Source of the DNA: Sanderia malayensis
Lineage: Eukaryota; Cnidaria; Scyphozoa; Semaeostomeae; Pelagiidae
Direction of reading: 5' to 3'
Assembly: GCA_013076295.1 (NCBI GenBank)
Contig: RQOL01000718.1
Location: forward strand, 5,306,081-5,370,080
DNA: 64,000 nucleotides
Position numbers and translations under genes: made by a program. Each line of letters starts with the position of its first letter. The stretch's first letter is position 1. Positions 44,661 through 57,427 of this stretch are shown here, piece after piece. The notes below the pieces were generated by a model, which was given only the letters and a program-made list of their open reading frames with translations, was not told the origin of the DNA and did no database searches.

Positions 44661-44729
44661 AACCCCCAAAACCAACAAACTACTGTAACTATCAAAATAA
44701 ACGACGGTTGGATACATTAATTGGTATAC

Positions 44730-46312
44730 TTAGCAAGTTCGACACGCTGAGAAACATGGAATATAGAGCCACTTGAAATGGCTGACTGAATTGGCTTTGA
44801 TTATCAGCCCATTGCCATTGCCACCTAAGCATTCGAGGATGGGATGTGTCTCGAAGGCATACAAATGACCATCAGGGGCACCTGCAATTGCAAATATAAA
44901 AGTAGCTGCCTGGAAAATTGCAAACGTAGCCACACCAGATGTCATTGCTGCATTTTTCATTGCAGCAATTTCGCTGTTCATTCGAACTTGAAAATGGTAA
45001 CTGTACAGCTTCTTGTTTTCAACTATTCTCTCCGTAAACTGTAATTGGTGTGCCAATAATCTATTTTCTTGGAGAACTTTCACAGCCTCGAATACATCAT
45101 ACATTTTTCCGCTATTGCGAAAGCTATTGAATGCTCTGGGATATTCGCGAATCGTGTTTTGTATCATTTCACATACTTCCAATTCACATTGAAGTGCTTT
45201 GTCATCGGATGACATTAGTCTATCTACAATTCCAATAGACAAGAAAGCACAAGCATTGGTACCATCATTTGCAGGCTGTACAGTCGTTGTTAGTTCATGT
45301 ACGTTATCCAGGTAGGCGTGAATTAATTCCTCGTCATTTTGTGCCATTGCTGTTGCCTGCGAGACATCTAGTTGTAGAAAGTCTGTAATGGAAACATCTT
45401 CAATCATCTTTACCAATGCAGCTATGTTGCATCGTTCTGAAATATCATATGCCAGATTGTCGTAAAATAACTGGCGTAGTTTCTGATAATAGCTTGCTTG
45501 GTAACTTGTATATTCACCCGAGCAAGAGGGATATGCTCGTCCTTTCAATAGTTCCAAGAAGAATGAATCATAATCGGCAGACGATTTTGGCTGCATCTTC
45601 GTGATGTTATCTTCAAAAGGAAACCTCTGGTCTGGGTTTATTACTATGAAAATAGTCATGAGCAATGCCCATATGTCAATAGCCTTAAGCTCCTCAACGC
45701 TGGCTGATTGTATTTTTAGTGATTCCACCTGAATCTCTGGTGCCATGAATGCAGGGCTGCCTCTGTTCAAGAAGCTTGTTCGTGTGTTCTCTACCATAGT
45801 TTTTGTTGCACACGCCTTAGATCTAGCCTCACCTAGCTTGCATGATATGGGCATTTCCTTGAACACGTGTGCGAAATCAGACTTTAAACTCGAGTAATGG
45901 AGATTGCTCACAAGAATGTTGGCTGGTTTTATATCTCTATGGACAATATCATGGTCATGCATGTACGATACCCCTTTCATTATATCCTTTGCAATTATGT
46001 TACCTATTCCCTGAAAATGTGGAAACAAATTCTCTGCATGCATATAGACGAGGAAGTCTTTCAGTGAATTTACGCAATGTTCTCTTTCAAAAGGAGAAAA
46101 CGAAAATTCGCAATATTCTAACATAATTGCCAGTGGTCTCTCACATACGCCCATGAACTTCACTACTTGCCTGCAATCTATTTCGGAAAGTAATTTCGCC
46201 TCTTTCGCATAAGTGCTACATTCTAGCTTTGACATAGCAGGGTTAAATTTCTTCATCACCACAACAGCATCCTTGTACCTGCCTTTTACGGCTGTAGCAA
46301 AGGACCCCTGAC
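44730..46312 (-). CDS. Protein kinase exon with a C-terminal cysteine-protease-like domain
   Basis: Long exon starting after acceptor TTTTCTTAG with 'GQGSFATAVKGRYKD' (Gly loop), so at least one 5' exon is missing from view. Kinase motifs: 'VVVMKKFN' (ATP Lys), 'IVHRDIKPANILV' (catalytic loop) and 'FMAPEI' (APE). The metal-binding DFG is absent: after 'CKLG' comes 'EARSKACATK', as if three residues were lost. The kinase lobe ends near residue 320. The rest has 'ANDGTNACAFLSIGIVDRL' and, about 130 residues later, 'FETHPILECLGGNGNGL', a Cys...His pair like that of papain-fold proteases; this is inference. No internal stop. It is either an expressed host gene or cargo of a mobile element. Confidence 0.65.
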
Positions 46313-48114
46313 CTAAGAAAAGTATACACATGTCATACCGTATTTCATGCTGGTTAATCCAAAATTAAGCAGGGTTAATGGTCAAGAAATTGTTGCTTTG
46401 ATATGCACAGTTGCCAAACTGATTATCCTTATGACTAGACGGATATGAGTCCTTATACACAGTTCATCAACATTCTTCACAACTGGGCATAGAAGAATAT
46501 CGAATCAATATTTAGATTTCGGCGGCACCTTTATCGAGAAACCCTTGGGGTATATAGGTGTACAGAATTTAGCATCTTCAATCACTCTTTGTTAGACTGC
46601 GTGGAGCGAGCACAATTTCCCCCACCCTCCCTCTCTTTTTATTGTTTATTGATTTAAATTATGATTTCAGTCATTATTCTGCAGTTTGACCATTCGGTTA
46701 GTACTGCCTGGTGCACCGGCCGGAGTTTGTCGGAATCACCGACCGTAAATGCCTTTCTCTGCTCAAGCAATCCGGGCCAGTAGGCTAACCGCCCAATTTC
46801 TTGAGATAACATTAACTCGATTAAACGATTAAACGTTTATTAATCTCGCCACTTTTGGGAAGGGCGCCTAATCGAGGGGGTGTTTATTACAAAGTACAAG
46901 ATCACAGTCTCATTGGGTCCAGAAGAACAGAAAATGGTTTAGTCGTGCGTGCCTTGCCTTATTATCGAGCAACAACACACTACACCAACTTAAAAAAATC
47001 GTTCTGCGTGTGGGGGGCGATTAATCGAAAGGGGGCATTTATTTCACAAATTGGCAGCCTAAGGGGGCGTTTATTCGAGGGGGCTTTTAATCAAGGGGAG
47101 GCGTTTAATCAGGAAAATGAGGTATGCCATGTAAGCAGTATTCCTCTTGCATTAATTCAATTTAATTCCCCCAATAGCAGTAAAGACAATAAAAGCCATT
47201 CTTTGTTTTGGTTCCTATAACATGTGTGAAAAAGATAAGCATTTCAAATAAACTTACCAATAACTTGCAGTTCTTGACATGCGGAGATTTCGAATTTCGG
47301 AAGGCTGTCATGAAAAATTGTTGCTCTTTTTCCTGTGGACTTCGGAATACTTGGAAATCTAAACATCGTTTAATTGAACACTTTGCTTGTGCTTGTGTAA
47401 CGGTTACGGTGGCACAGTAGTATGACACAGATGGAGACGTTCTTCAGCGAGATCTTACTCATTCAGAATCACACATATATTTAACTATTTTACACACATA
47501 TACAAAGACTATACATTGACAGAGTTCTGGCTAGTGTCTGTCGTTACCGGAACACTGAGGCAATACACAAACTAAGATATTAGAACATTAACTGTACATG
47601 ACGAGAGCTACAAACGGATTATTGACAGGGAAACAGAGTATAATTAATAGAAGAAAATCACGCAACATATAAAGAAAATGAATGAACAGTCACGTGACTG
47701 TAAAGGAGAGCGTGCTATTATGAGAACAAACTATTGACCCAAAGGTCAACCTAATGTTTTTACCAGGCATGATTGTTTATTGCTATAAAGGACCATTGTT
47801 ATTTGCTGGGTAACCCAGGTCTCGCTAATTAGTGGTTTCTACTGCTTCTTAGTAGAAACTTTGTAATAGTTGCACTTGTTCTAATTAACAAATAAAAGCT
47901 AATTAAAATTAATTTGAGTGGGTCTAGATATAGACAGAGTACAAATTGTACACAATTTGAGTTAATTAACCTTCTTACAATTATTGTAATGACTCTTATA
48001 TTGTTTATACATTATAAGAGGCTTTAAATTTATTTGTATCAGTTCTGCTCGGCCCAAACAACAAAACACTTATAATACAGCTTTCTCTAAAACCAGGAAT
48101 GAGTAATGATCATT
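46313..48114. other. Non-coding stretch with a GGGGGCGTTTA(T/A)TCGA repeat patch
   Basis: No gene recognised. Between 46850 and 47115 GGGGGCGTTTATTCGAGGG-like motifs recur irregularly (46870, 47010, 47030, 47055, 47090), which looks like a short decayed minisatellite. Further right the DNA is AT-rich. A small hairpin GTTTCTACT / AGTAGAAAC lies at about 47846-47870. Confidence 0.5.
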
Positions 48115-48275
48115 CTTCGCATTCCTACCTTTTCCTCCCCTTTCCTCCCCTTTCCTCTGTTTCCCTCTGTTTTCCTCCCCTTTCCTCTTCTTTCCTCTGT
48201 TTTCCTCCCCTTTCCTCCCCTTTCCTCTGTTTTCCTCCCTTTTCCTCTCCTTTCCTCTCCTTTCCCCTTTTTAGT
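48115..48275. repeat. Polypyrimidine repeat (CCTTTCCTC)n at the start of the triplication
   Basis: CCTTTTCCTCCCCTTTCCTCTG-type units. The last part, TTTCCTCTCCTTTCCTCTCC, is repeated at each unit junction (53409 and 58577), so this tract marks the recombination point of the tandem triplication. The Lys/Gly/Arg-rich open frame on the minus strand is an artefact. Confidence 0.85.
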
Positions 48276-48300
48276 AATAGCCTTCCTGCAGATTAAGCAT

Positions 48301-51100
48301 TTAAATTTGTCATTACACCCAGAAATAGAAAACGCAGGAGACAAGCTAGCGGAGACATTATCTTTACACAAAGCAAGTTGGCACAAGACTTGCAGCAATG
48401 GATTCAACAAGATTAAACTGGACAGGGCGAAAAAAAGAAGCATTGTATTAGAAGAAAATGCCAGTTCTCCGGAAAAGTATACAAGGTCAACTTGACAGGG
48501 AGTATCAAATCTAGTAGATGTTTGTTTCTTTTGCGAGAAAGGACCATTGGATGCATTGCACGAATTCTCCACATTTGAAGCTAATTCACGGGTCCATAAT
48601 GCTGCCCTGGTTACTGAAGACTAAGTCTTGCTTGGCAAGTTGAGCTCTGGCGATCTGACTGATCAAGAGGCAAAGTATCATGCTAAATGTCTCACATCCT
48701 TGTACAATAAAGCATGATCTGCTGCAAGAGAACAGAATGATGACTCACAGGAAAACCAAATCTGTAGAGGTATTGCTTTTGCTGAGTTGATTTCCTATTT
48801 AGAAGATAGCAGATCTGTAAACAATGTGACATTAAATCATTTCAAAATGACAGACTTAGTTTAAACAGCTTGGTATCTCAATAAATTGCCGCACCAACAC
48901 AACAAGACTAAAAGAGAAAATTCTTGCTGCAATACCAGATTTGGATGCGTAAACTGAAGGGGCTCGAGATGTTGATCTTGCCTTCAAACGTGATGTTGGC
49001 CTAGCATTTAAAAAAATGTGTGAGACGGACAGAGACAATGATGCAATGATACTTGCCCGTGCAGCCACACTGATATGTCGGGATATGTTGTCAAATAGGT
49101 TCTCTTTTGATGGCTGTTTTCAGACTAACTGTGAAGAAGATTCCATACCAAAGTCACTTCTTGCCCTTGTAAAGATGATTTTGGTTGGGCCGAATGCCCA
49201 GCTGTGATGAAGAACAAGAGTCTCCCTATTCCGGAGTCTGTGCAAATCAACTGTGTTTCAAGTGAGAAACGTAATTTTGAAGAAGCATACAATTTAGAAT
49301 TCCAATGGCTTGAGCATGTTATGAACAGTCTCCATACAACTGATCCAGAACAGGCAGATATATCATGGGCGCCATATCATGCAACAAAACAACCAGATAG
49401 CACAATCACTGCAAGTATCACTTCATTGCTACCATTGTTCCGCGAAGAGGCACACTCTGTTGCAATGATATGTCATGGGATGAATGTCATTAAACAAGCT
49501 GTGAATCTCCTCAATCTCAATCAAGTACCTGTTATTGCAATGGATCAGCCGCTTTTTGCCCTCGCAAAGTTCATTCAGTGGACCTGGCCAGATATCTATG
49601 GTGAAAGTAAATTCTTGATCATGTTTGGGGGTCTTCATATCAAGAAGGCATCGCTGAATTTGCTTGGAGATTGGCTAGCTGGCAGTGGCTGGACGGATGC
49701 ATTGGTACAAGCCAAAATAACTTCATCAGGCAAAGCAGATGCAATTCTAAAATCAAGCCACATAACACGGGCAAGACATGCTCACCAAGTAATCGCGAGT
49801 GCGCTCCACATTCTCCTACCAAATTCTTACGAAGAGTATACAAAGTTGGTGCCACATCAGGGGATCAAGCTTACATACGAAGAATGATGCACAATGAAGA
49901 GTTTCGAAAATGTAATATTCAAATTTTGGCTGCTGACTTTGGAGCTCCAGCTGACAGTTTTCATCCTTGTACGGTCATTTCGTGAAGCTAATTTCAATTT
50001 ATACATTGATGCTCTGATCAAGATAACCCCATGGTTTTTTGCCTTGGATCACCAAAAATATGCCAGCTGGCTTCCTGTTCATATACGAGATATGACATGC
50101 TTACCAAATTACAACCCAGAAGCTGCATCAGAGTTTTGTAAGGGTAACTTTGTGATTTACAAGTCCGAAAAAGCTTTCTCTTCAATTGCCATTGATCACG
50201 CACACGAGCAAAGTAATAAAGTTTACCAAAGATGTTGCTGATGCAACTGTTTGCAAGACAATTCGAGGGATTGAAACGATAGGCTCTGAGCAGTATAAAA
50301 ATGTTGTTGAAACCCGGCTGCAGAAGAAGGAAATACACTTGTCAGAACCAATAAAACGAAACAAATTGCTCACATTCAATCGCGCTGCACGAAGGGATAT
50401 CTCAAGATCAAAGCTTCAAGTGAGTTCATTAAAGAAGGACTGCAATTTGTTCTCTCGCCTTGATGTTTGTTGTCAAATACGGGATGGAAATCAATCTTGT
50501 CCACCTTCACTCTCAAACTTTGGTAGTATCAGAAGTGGCGCAAAGTCTTATCTCATGGAATGCCTTCAAAATGAAGTCGTCAAGCAACCTGTAGAATCTT
50601 CTGGAGATCTGGACGCCCCACAAGTCGACAGCATTATCATTGATGGTGCAGCACTCATAAACATGCTAAGGCCTGGTAGAGCTAAGACATTTGAGGAATA
50701 TGCACAAAATGTCTTTCGACCACATCGACAGGCACAGCTTAGAAATCGAAAATGACTAGATTTGGTATGGGATGTGTACGTTGAAGACAGCTTAAAGAAT
50801 CAAACAAGGCTAAAAGAGGGAAAGGAGCACAAAGGAAAGTTTCATCTAATGTCTTACTCCCTGGTAATTGGCAAGCGTTTCCAAGATTCATTTTTGGAGA
50901 GGAAGGAGAAGCCATGTTGATTGTACTTGGTGTGAATTTGAAGCTGTAGAAAAGGTCAGGTCTGTCCAAGTAGAAGTTGTTGTGAGAATAAGCAAGGAAC
51001 AAGGTGCGCAATTTGTATTTGAAAACTTCGAGCAAGCAAGAAAACGTGTCAGAAGGTGCATCAGTAACCTTGATGAGCTGTCAACTGTGTCATTGTGAAT
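48301..51100 (+). pseudogene. Broken Academ-like transposase, unit 1
   Basis: Homologous to the 38961 gene from about residue 65 on: 'KASWHKTCSNGFNKIKL', 'DVCFFCEKGPLDALHEF', 'EAKYHAKCLTSLYNKA', 'ISWAPYHATKQPDSTITA', 'VIAMDQPLFALAKFIQW', 'MFGGLHIKKASLNLLGDWL', 'FREANFNLYIDAL', 'IAIDHAHEQSNK' and 'KKDCNLFSRLDVCCQIRDGN'. Many stops and frameshifts. An internal deletion removes the segment after HEQ (the 'GLTENPAALRRWM' part of the intact gene). The sequence decays after about 50880, and the XPG domain is absent. Inactive. Confidence 0.88.
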
Positions 51101-52259
51101 AGTGTAAATCTGTAAAACTTGTATGTGTGTGGTGGTGATAACGTATAGCACAGTAGGTATGTGGACTTGTGGCAAGGCTAAAATAGCTATGGAATTAAGA
51201 AGCGATTTCGGGGAGTGTTTAGCCCTAGATGTATTGAAATAAATGCCAATTAGGTATACTCAGCTTCGAATAGAGATGTGAGATGTAGGTAGGCGCCAAT
51301 GACGTATTGTACCCAAAGTCAAACAAAGCGATCAGAAAAGGATCTTGCTTTCCCCTAGTGTGTTTTTAAATGATATAAGGTAAATAAAAGGTAAGAATGA
51401 TAACATTTGTAAATAAGAAAAAATGTACAGGGTAGTCGCAGCAATGCAGAACAATGGCAACAATACACATCAGCGATATAGAGGTGGTGGCGATGTCTAG
51501 TAAATGTCATTATCATCATAATCATCATCAGTCCTGTGATGGAGATAGTAAATGTAAGGGACGCAAGTAGTGGTAGAATATGGCAAAGATAAATATTTCA
51601 GTTAAGATAACCATCAGAAATGATTGAATATGAATGGGGTGTAGAAGAAAATCGAGTAAGGTCCAAGAGAGATTGGATTGATTTGAAGATCAGTATGGTA
51701 AAGATAAGGGTTGCGTGCGCAAATCGTCAGCTATCAATCTGGATCAGCGTTTCGGGGGTTTGATGACAGTACGCTTTTATGATCACAGGCCCCCAGCACC
51801 CCGAAGGGCACCATCGCACAAGATAATGAATGCAGAAGTTAGAGACAATGGGAAAAACAAGGCGCGTACAACTGATCAGCTAAAGAAGACGAGTATCAGA
51901 ATTCAGAAGCGCTATGAATATGTGGGGAATAGCGATCAATGTAAAGTAGAACTGCAAAAATAATATGAATTCATAGTAAAAAGATTTCGAAGTGAAGAAT
52001 ATTTAGTGTTTTTGGATACATGTTCAAGTTTTAATTGGAAAAAAAATAATTATGATTATGATGTATGCTGCATAACAGCAACAACAATAACAATAGAAAA
52101 CGTAATTACAACAGCAACAACAATGATGGCTGTTTGGCCAAATAGAAAGTATGAAATAGTAAATGTGAAATTATTACACGAAGATGCCAACGATTTTGAC
52201 TGTTTATAGTTTGAGGTTAGTCGTGACCAAAATGTCTCTTATGTTTTTGCTTCGTTTGA
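51101..52259. other. Unit 1 spacer without recognised gene
   Basis: Two short plus frames (51715-51963, basic; 52006-52209, Thr-rich from CAACAACAA-type repeats) have no recognisable motif. Both recur in units 2 and 3. A short (CATCAT)n patch lies near 51510. They could be exons of the gene that follows, but no splice evidence is convincing. Confidence 0.5.
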
Positions 52260-52766
52260 ATGCTAGGTTGGGTGTTGTATCCGAAATGTTATGTAGATCG
52301 GTATCCTCTTGAATATGGTGCCAGTGTTGTCGTTATTAATGTTAAAGCTTACCCTACTAGGCCTAAACAAAACAAGTTAAAATGTTTGATCGGGCCTTGG
52401 TTTCGTGTTCAGTGGAATTGCAATGACATTGGTTGTAAGAAAAAATTGGTTGGTCACTGGCTTAGTTTAAGAAGGGTTTATTCCTGGAACACAAGTACCC
52501 TCAGCATGGATCATGTTACAGAGGTGCATGGCATAATAAAGCATTTGAATGATAAGTATCATGTCAGTGAAATCGAAGTTTCGCAGACAAATTATGTACA
52601 GAAAGATAAATATGACAATTCACCCATTGAAAGAGACGAGGAAAGTTCAGATAGTACAAACAGTAGTGAGGAGGATTTAGAAAGAGACCAGCATCAAAGA
52701 GCACATTTCTATTTATCATCATCAGATTCCTCTTGTTATCAAAGTGATGATTGGAAACTCGTTTAA
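52260..52766 (+). CDS. Unrecognised 168-codon ORF, unit 1
   Basis: Starts 'MLGWVLYPKCYVDRYPLEYG'. The first 110 residues look globular, with Cys at 'NCNDIGCKKKL' and Trp-rich 'GHWLSLRRVYSWNTS'. The tail is acidic and Ser-rich ('ERDEESSDSTNSSEEDLERD'), ending 'SSDSSCYQSDDWKLV'. Open in all three units, although the neighbouring transposase is ruined. I do not recognise the family. It lies between the transposase relic and the convergent DUF6589-like gene. It may be the last exon of a larger gene, because the preceding sequence has a splice-like region but no clear promoter. Confidence 0.5.
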   Translation: MLGWVLYPKCYVDRYPLEYGASVVVINVKAYPTRPKQNKLKCLIGPWFRVQWNCNDIGCKKKLVGHWLSLRRVYSWNTSTLSMDHVTEVHGIIKHLNDKYHVSEIEVSQTNYVQKDKYDNSPIERDEESSDSTNSSEEDLERDQHQRAHFYLSSSDSSCYQSDDWKLV

Positions 52767-53070
52767 ATAGCTGCCATCATGATTTTGGAAAGAATTAATG
52801 TAAGTAAAACATTCTCGCATGTTGTACATGAATTATACAAATTAACACACAATGAAGGGCTATCATCCCCTTATCTGAATAGTGTGAAATAAGAGATAAC
52901 TAACAAACAAAATGGGAACCATTGTCCTCTTTTATCATAGAAATCTAGAAAGTTATAAAAAACTCAAGTGTTCAGTCATCTAGTTTCTTAAAATGGCCAT
53001 AATTGGTAAGATTGTCATTTCATTTTGAGTTTTGTAGCTTGCACAATCCACGCATACTGAAAGTTGATTT

Positions 53071-53408
53071 TCACAATTTGGCATATACATTCAGTTCTTT
53101 GAAATGTTTTAATTTTTTCGACTTCCATTCCCTTCCATTCCCTTTCACTTCACTGCCAGGCCTTTCCCTAAAGATTTCTGCTCTTACCAACTGTTGACTT
53201 AGAGCAATGATATCACTATTTGTGTCACATTTCCTGTTTTTCCCCGATGGCTTCTTTGCATTGTTAACAATGTCAAAATTTGTCATGACAGCTTCCCTCT
53301 CTTGGTAAGAAGTGCTTGCTCTTTTTATACTGTCATCTGTAATTTTCCCTTGAAACTCTCTACAGTCTAACTTAAATAATTTGTTCCAATGTTCTACAGC
53401 TCTATCTA
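53071..53408 (-). pseudogene. DUF6589-like gene, 3' part, unit 1 (truncated at the unit junction)
   Basis: Reads 'EHWNKLFKLDCREFQGKI', 'AKKPSGKNRKCDTNSDII' and 'ALSQQLVRAEIFRERPG', ending 'HFKELNVYAKL'. Its upstream part is replaced at 53409 by the pyrimidine tract of unit 2. Full counterpart at 63404-64000. Confidence 0.65.
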
Positions 53409-53468
53409 TTTCCTCTCCTTTCCTCTCCTTTCCCCTTTTTAGTAATAGCCTTCCTGCAGATTAAGCAT

Positions 53469-56268
53469 TTAAATTTGTCATTACACCCAGAAATAGAAAA
53501 CGCAGGAGACAAGCTAGCGGAGACATTATCTTTACACAAAGCAAGTTGGCACAAGACTTGCAGCAATGGATTCAACAAGACTAAACTGGACAGGGCGAAA
53601 AAAAGGAGCATTGTATTAGAAGAAAATGCCAGTTCTCCGGAAAAGTATACAAGGTCAACTTGACAGGGAGTATCAAATCCAGTAGATGTTTGTTTCTTTT
53701 GCGAGAAAGGACCATTGGATGCATTGCACGAATTCTCCACATTTGAAGCTAATTCACGGGTCCATAATGCTGCCCTGGTTACTGAAGACTAAGTCTTGCT
53801 TGGCAAGTTGAGCTCTGGCGATCTGACTGATCAAGAGGCAAAGTATCATGCTAAATGTCTCACATCCTTGTACAATAAAGCATGATCTGCTGCAAGAGAA
53901 CAGAATGATGACTCACAGGAAAACCAAATCTGTAGAGGTATTGCTTTTGCTGAGTTGATTTCCTATTTAGAAGATAGCAGATCTGTAAACAATGTGACAT
54001 TAAATCATTTCAAAATGACAGACTTAGTTTAAACAGCTTGGTATCTCAATAAATTGCCGCACCAACACAACAAGACTAAAAGAGAAAATTCTTGCTGCAA
54101 TACCAGATTTGGATGCGTAAACTGAAGGGGCTCGAGATGTTGATCTTGCCTTCAAACGTGATGTTGGCCTAGCATTTAAAAAAATGTGTGAGACGGACAG
54201 AGACAATGATGCAATGATACTTGCCCGTGCAGCCACACTGATATGTCGGGATATGTTGTCAAATAGGTTCTCTTTTGATGGCTGTTTTCAGACTAACTGT
54301 GAAGAAGATTCCATACCAAAGTCACTTCTTGCCCTTGTAAAGATGATTTTGGTTGGGCCGAATGCCCAGCTGTGATGAAGAACAAGAGTCTCCCTATTCC
54401 GGAGTCTGTGCAAATCAACTGTGTTTCAAGTGAGAAACGTAATTTTGAAGAAGCATACAATTTAGAATTCCAATGGCTTGAGCATGTTATGAACAGTCTC
54501 CATACAACTGATCCAGAACAGGCAGATATATCATGGGCGCCATATCATGCAACAAAACAACCAGATAGCACAATCACTGCAAGTATCACTTCATTGCTAC
54601 CATTGTTCCGCGAAGAGGCACACTCTGTTGCAATGATATGTCATGGGATGAATGTCATTAAACAAGCTGTGAATCTCCTCAATCTCAATCAAGTACCTGT
54701 TATTGCAATGGATCAGCCGCTTTTTGCCCTCGCAAAGTTCATTCAGTGGACCTGGCCAGATATCTATGGTGAAAGTAAATTCTTGATCATGTTTGGGGGT
54801 CTTCATATCAAGAAGGCATCGCTGAATTTGCTTGGAGATTGGCTAGCTGGCAGTGGCTGGACGGATGCATTGGTACAAGCCAAAATAACTTCATCAGGCA
54901 AAGCAGATGCAATTCTAAAATCAAGCCACATAACACGGGCAAGACATGCTCACCAAGTAATCGCGAGTGCGCTCCACATTCTCCTACCAAATTCTTACGA
55001 AGAGTATACAAAGTTGGTGCCACATCAGGGGATCAAGCTTACATACGAAGAATGATGCACAATGAAGAGTTTCGAAAATGTAATATTCAAATTTTGGCTG
55101 CTGACTTTGGAGCTCCAGCTGACAGTTTTCATCCTTGTACGGTCATTTCGTGAAGCTAATTTCAATTTATACATTGATGCTCTGATCAAGATAACCCCAT
55201 GGTTTTTTGCCTTGGATCACCAAAAATATGCCAGCTGGCTTCCTGTTCATATACGAGATATGACATGCTTACCAAATTACAACCCAGAAGCTGCATCAGA
55301 GTTTTGTAAGGGTAACTTTGTGATTTACAAGTCCGAAAAAGCTTTCTCTTCAATTGCCATTGATCACGCACACGAGCAAAGTAATAAAGTTTACCAAAGA
55401 TGTTGCTGATGCAACTGTTTGCAAGACAATTCAAGGGATTGAAACGATAGGCTCTGAGCAGTATAAAAATGTTGTTGAAACCCGGCTGCAGAAGAAGGAA
55501 ATACACTTGTCAGAACCAATAAAACGAAACAAATTGCTCACATTCAATCGCGCTGCACGAAGGGATATCTCAAGATCAAAGCTTCAAGTGAGTTCATTAA
55601 AGAAGGACTGCAATTTGTTCTCTCGCCTTGATGTTTGTTGTCAAATACGGGATGGAAATCAATCTTGTCCACCTTCACTCTCAAACTTTGGTAGTATCAG
55701 AAGTGGCGCAAAGTCTTATCTCATGGAATGCCTTCAAAATGAAGTCGTCAAGCAACCTGTAGAATCTTCTGGAGATCTGGACGCCCCACAAGTCGACAGC
55801 ATTATCATTGATGGTGCAGCACTCATAAACATGCTAAGGCCTGGTAGAGCTAAGACATTTGAGGAATATGCACAAAATGTCTTTCGACCACATCGACAGG
55901 CACAGCTTAGAAATCGAAAATGACTAGATTTGGTATGGGATGTGTACGTTGAAGACAGCTTAAAGAATCAAACAAGGCTAAAAGAGGGAAAGGAGCACAA
56001 AGGAAAGTTTCATCTAATGTCTTAATCCCTGGTAATTGGCAAGCGTTTCCAAGATTCATTTTTGGAGAGGAAGGAGAAGCCATGTTGATTGTACTTGGTG
56101 TGAATTTGAAGCTGTAGAAAAGGTCAGGTCTGTCCAAGTAGAAGTTGTTGTGAGAATAAGCAAGGAACAAGGTGCGCAATTTGTATTTGAAAACTTCGAG
56201 CAAGCAAGAAAACGTGTCAGAAGGTGCATCAGTAACCTTGATGAGCTGTCAACTGTGTCATTGTGAAT
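53469..56268 (+). pseudogene. Broken Academ-like transposase, unit 2
   Basis: Same lesions as unit 1 at matching positions. Differences are point changes, such as GACTAAACT for GATTAAACT near 53579, 'TIQGIE' for 'TIRGIE' near 55430, and CTTAATCCC for CTTACTCCC near 56024. Confidence 0.88.
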
Positions 56269-57427
56269 AGTGTAAATCTGTAAAACTTGTATGTGTGTGG
56301 TGGTGATAACGTATAGCACAGTAGGTATGTGGACTTGTGGCAAGGCTAAAATAGCTATGGAATTAAGAAGCGATTTCGGGGAGTGTTTAGCCCTAGATGT
56401 ATTGAAATAAATGCCAATTAGGTATACTCAGCTTCGAATAGAGATGTGAGATGTAGGTAGGCGCCAATGACGTATTGTACCCAAAGTCAAACAAAGCGAT
56501 CAGAAAAGGATCTTGCTTTCCCCTAGTGTGTTTTTAAATGATATAAGGTAAATAAAAGGTAAGAATGATAACATTTGTAAATAAGAAAAAATGTACAGGG
56601 TAGTCGCAGCAATGCAGAACAATGGCAACAATACACATCAGCGATATAGAGGTGGTGGCGATGTCTAGTAAATGTCATTATCATCATAATCATCATCAGT
56701 CCTGTGATGGAGATAGTAAATGTAAGGGACGCAAGTAGTGGTAGAATATGGCAAAGATAAATATTTCAGTTAAGATAACCATCAGAAATGATTGAATATG
56801 AATGGGGTGTAGAAGAAAATCGAGTAAGGTCCAAGAGAGATTGGATTGATTTGAAGATCAGTATGGTAAAGATAAGGGTTGCGTGTGCAAATCGTCAGCT
56901 ATCAATCTGCATCAGCGTTTCGGGGGTTTGATGACAGTACGCTTTTATGATCACAGGCCCCCAGCACCCCGAAGGGCACCATCGCACAAGATAATGAATG
57001 CAGAAGTTAGAGACAATGGGAAAAACAAGGCGCGTACAACTGATCAGCTAAAGAAGACGAGTATCAGAATTCAGAAGCGCTATGAATATGTGGGGAATAG
57101 CGATCAATGTAAAGTAGAACTGCAAAAATAATATGAATTCATAGTAAAAAGATTTCGAAGTGAAGAATATTTAGTGTTTTTGGATACATGTTCAAGTTTT
57201 AATTGGAAAAAAAATAATTATGATTATGATGTATGCTGCATAACAGCAACAACAATAACAATAGAAAACGTAATTACAACAGCAACAACAATGATGGCTG
57301 TTTGGCCAAATAGAAAGTATGAAATAGTAAATGTGAAATTATTACACGAAGATGCCAACGATTTTGACTGTTTATAGTTTGAGGTTAGTCGTGACCAAAA
57401 TGTCTCTTATGTTTTTGCTTCGTTTGA

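Noticed and set aside
36831..44665. A definite target-site duplication for the Academ-like element
   Set aside because: Flanks CCCAA and AACCC share only AA at the border; no 3- to 4-bp direct match, so none is claimed.
47440..48080. Possible LTR or other retroelement terminus
   Set aside because: No repeated copy, primer binding site or polypurine tract could be identified.
48087..48572. 161-codon minus-strand frame with a Lys/Gly/Arg/Glu repeat
   Set aside because: The repeat is the complement of the pyrimidine tract; the rest is antisense to the Academ-like relic.
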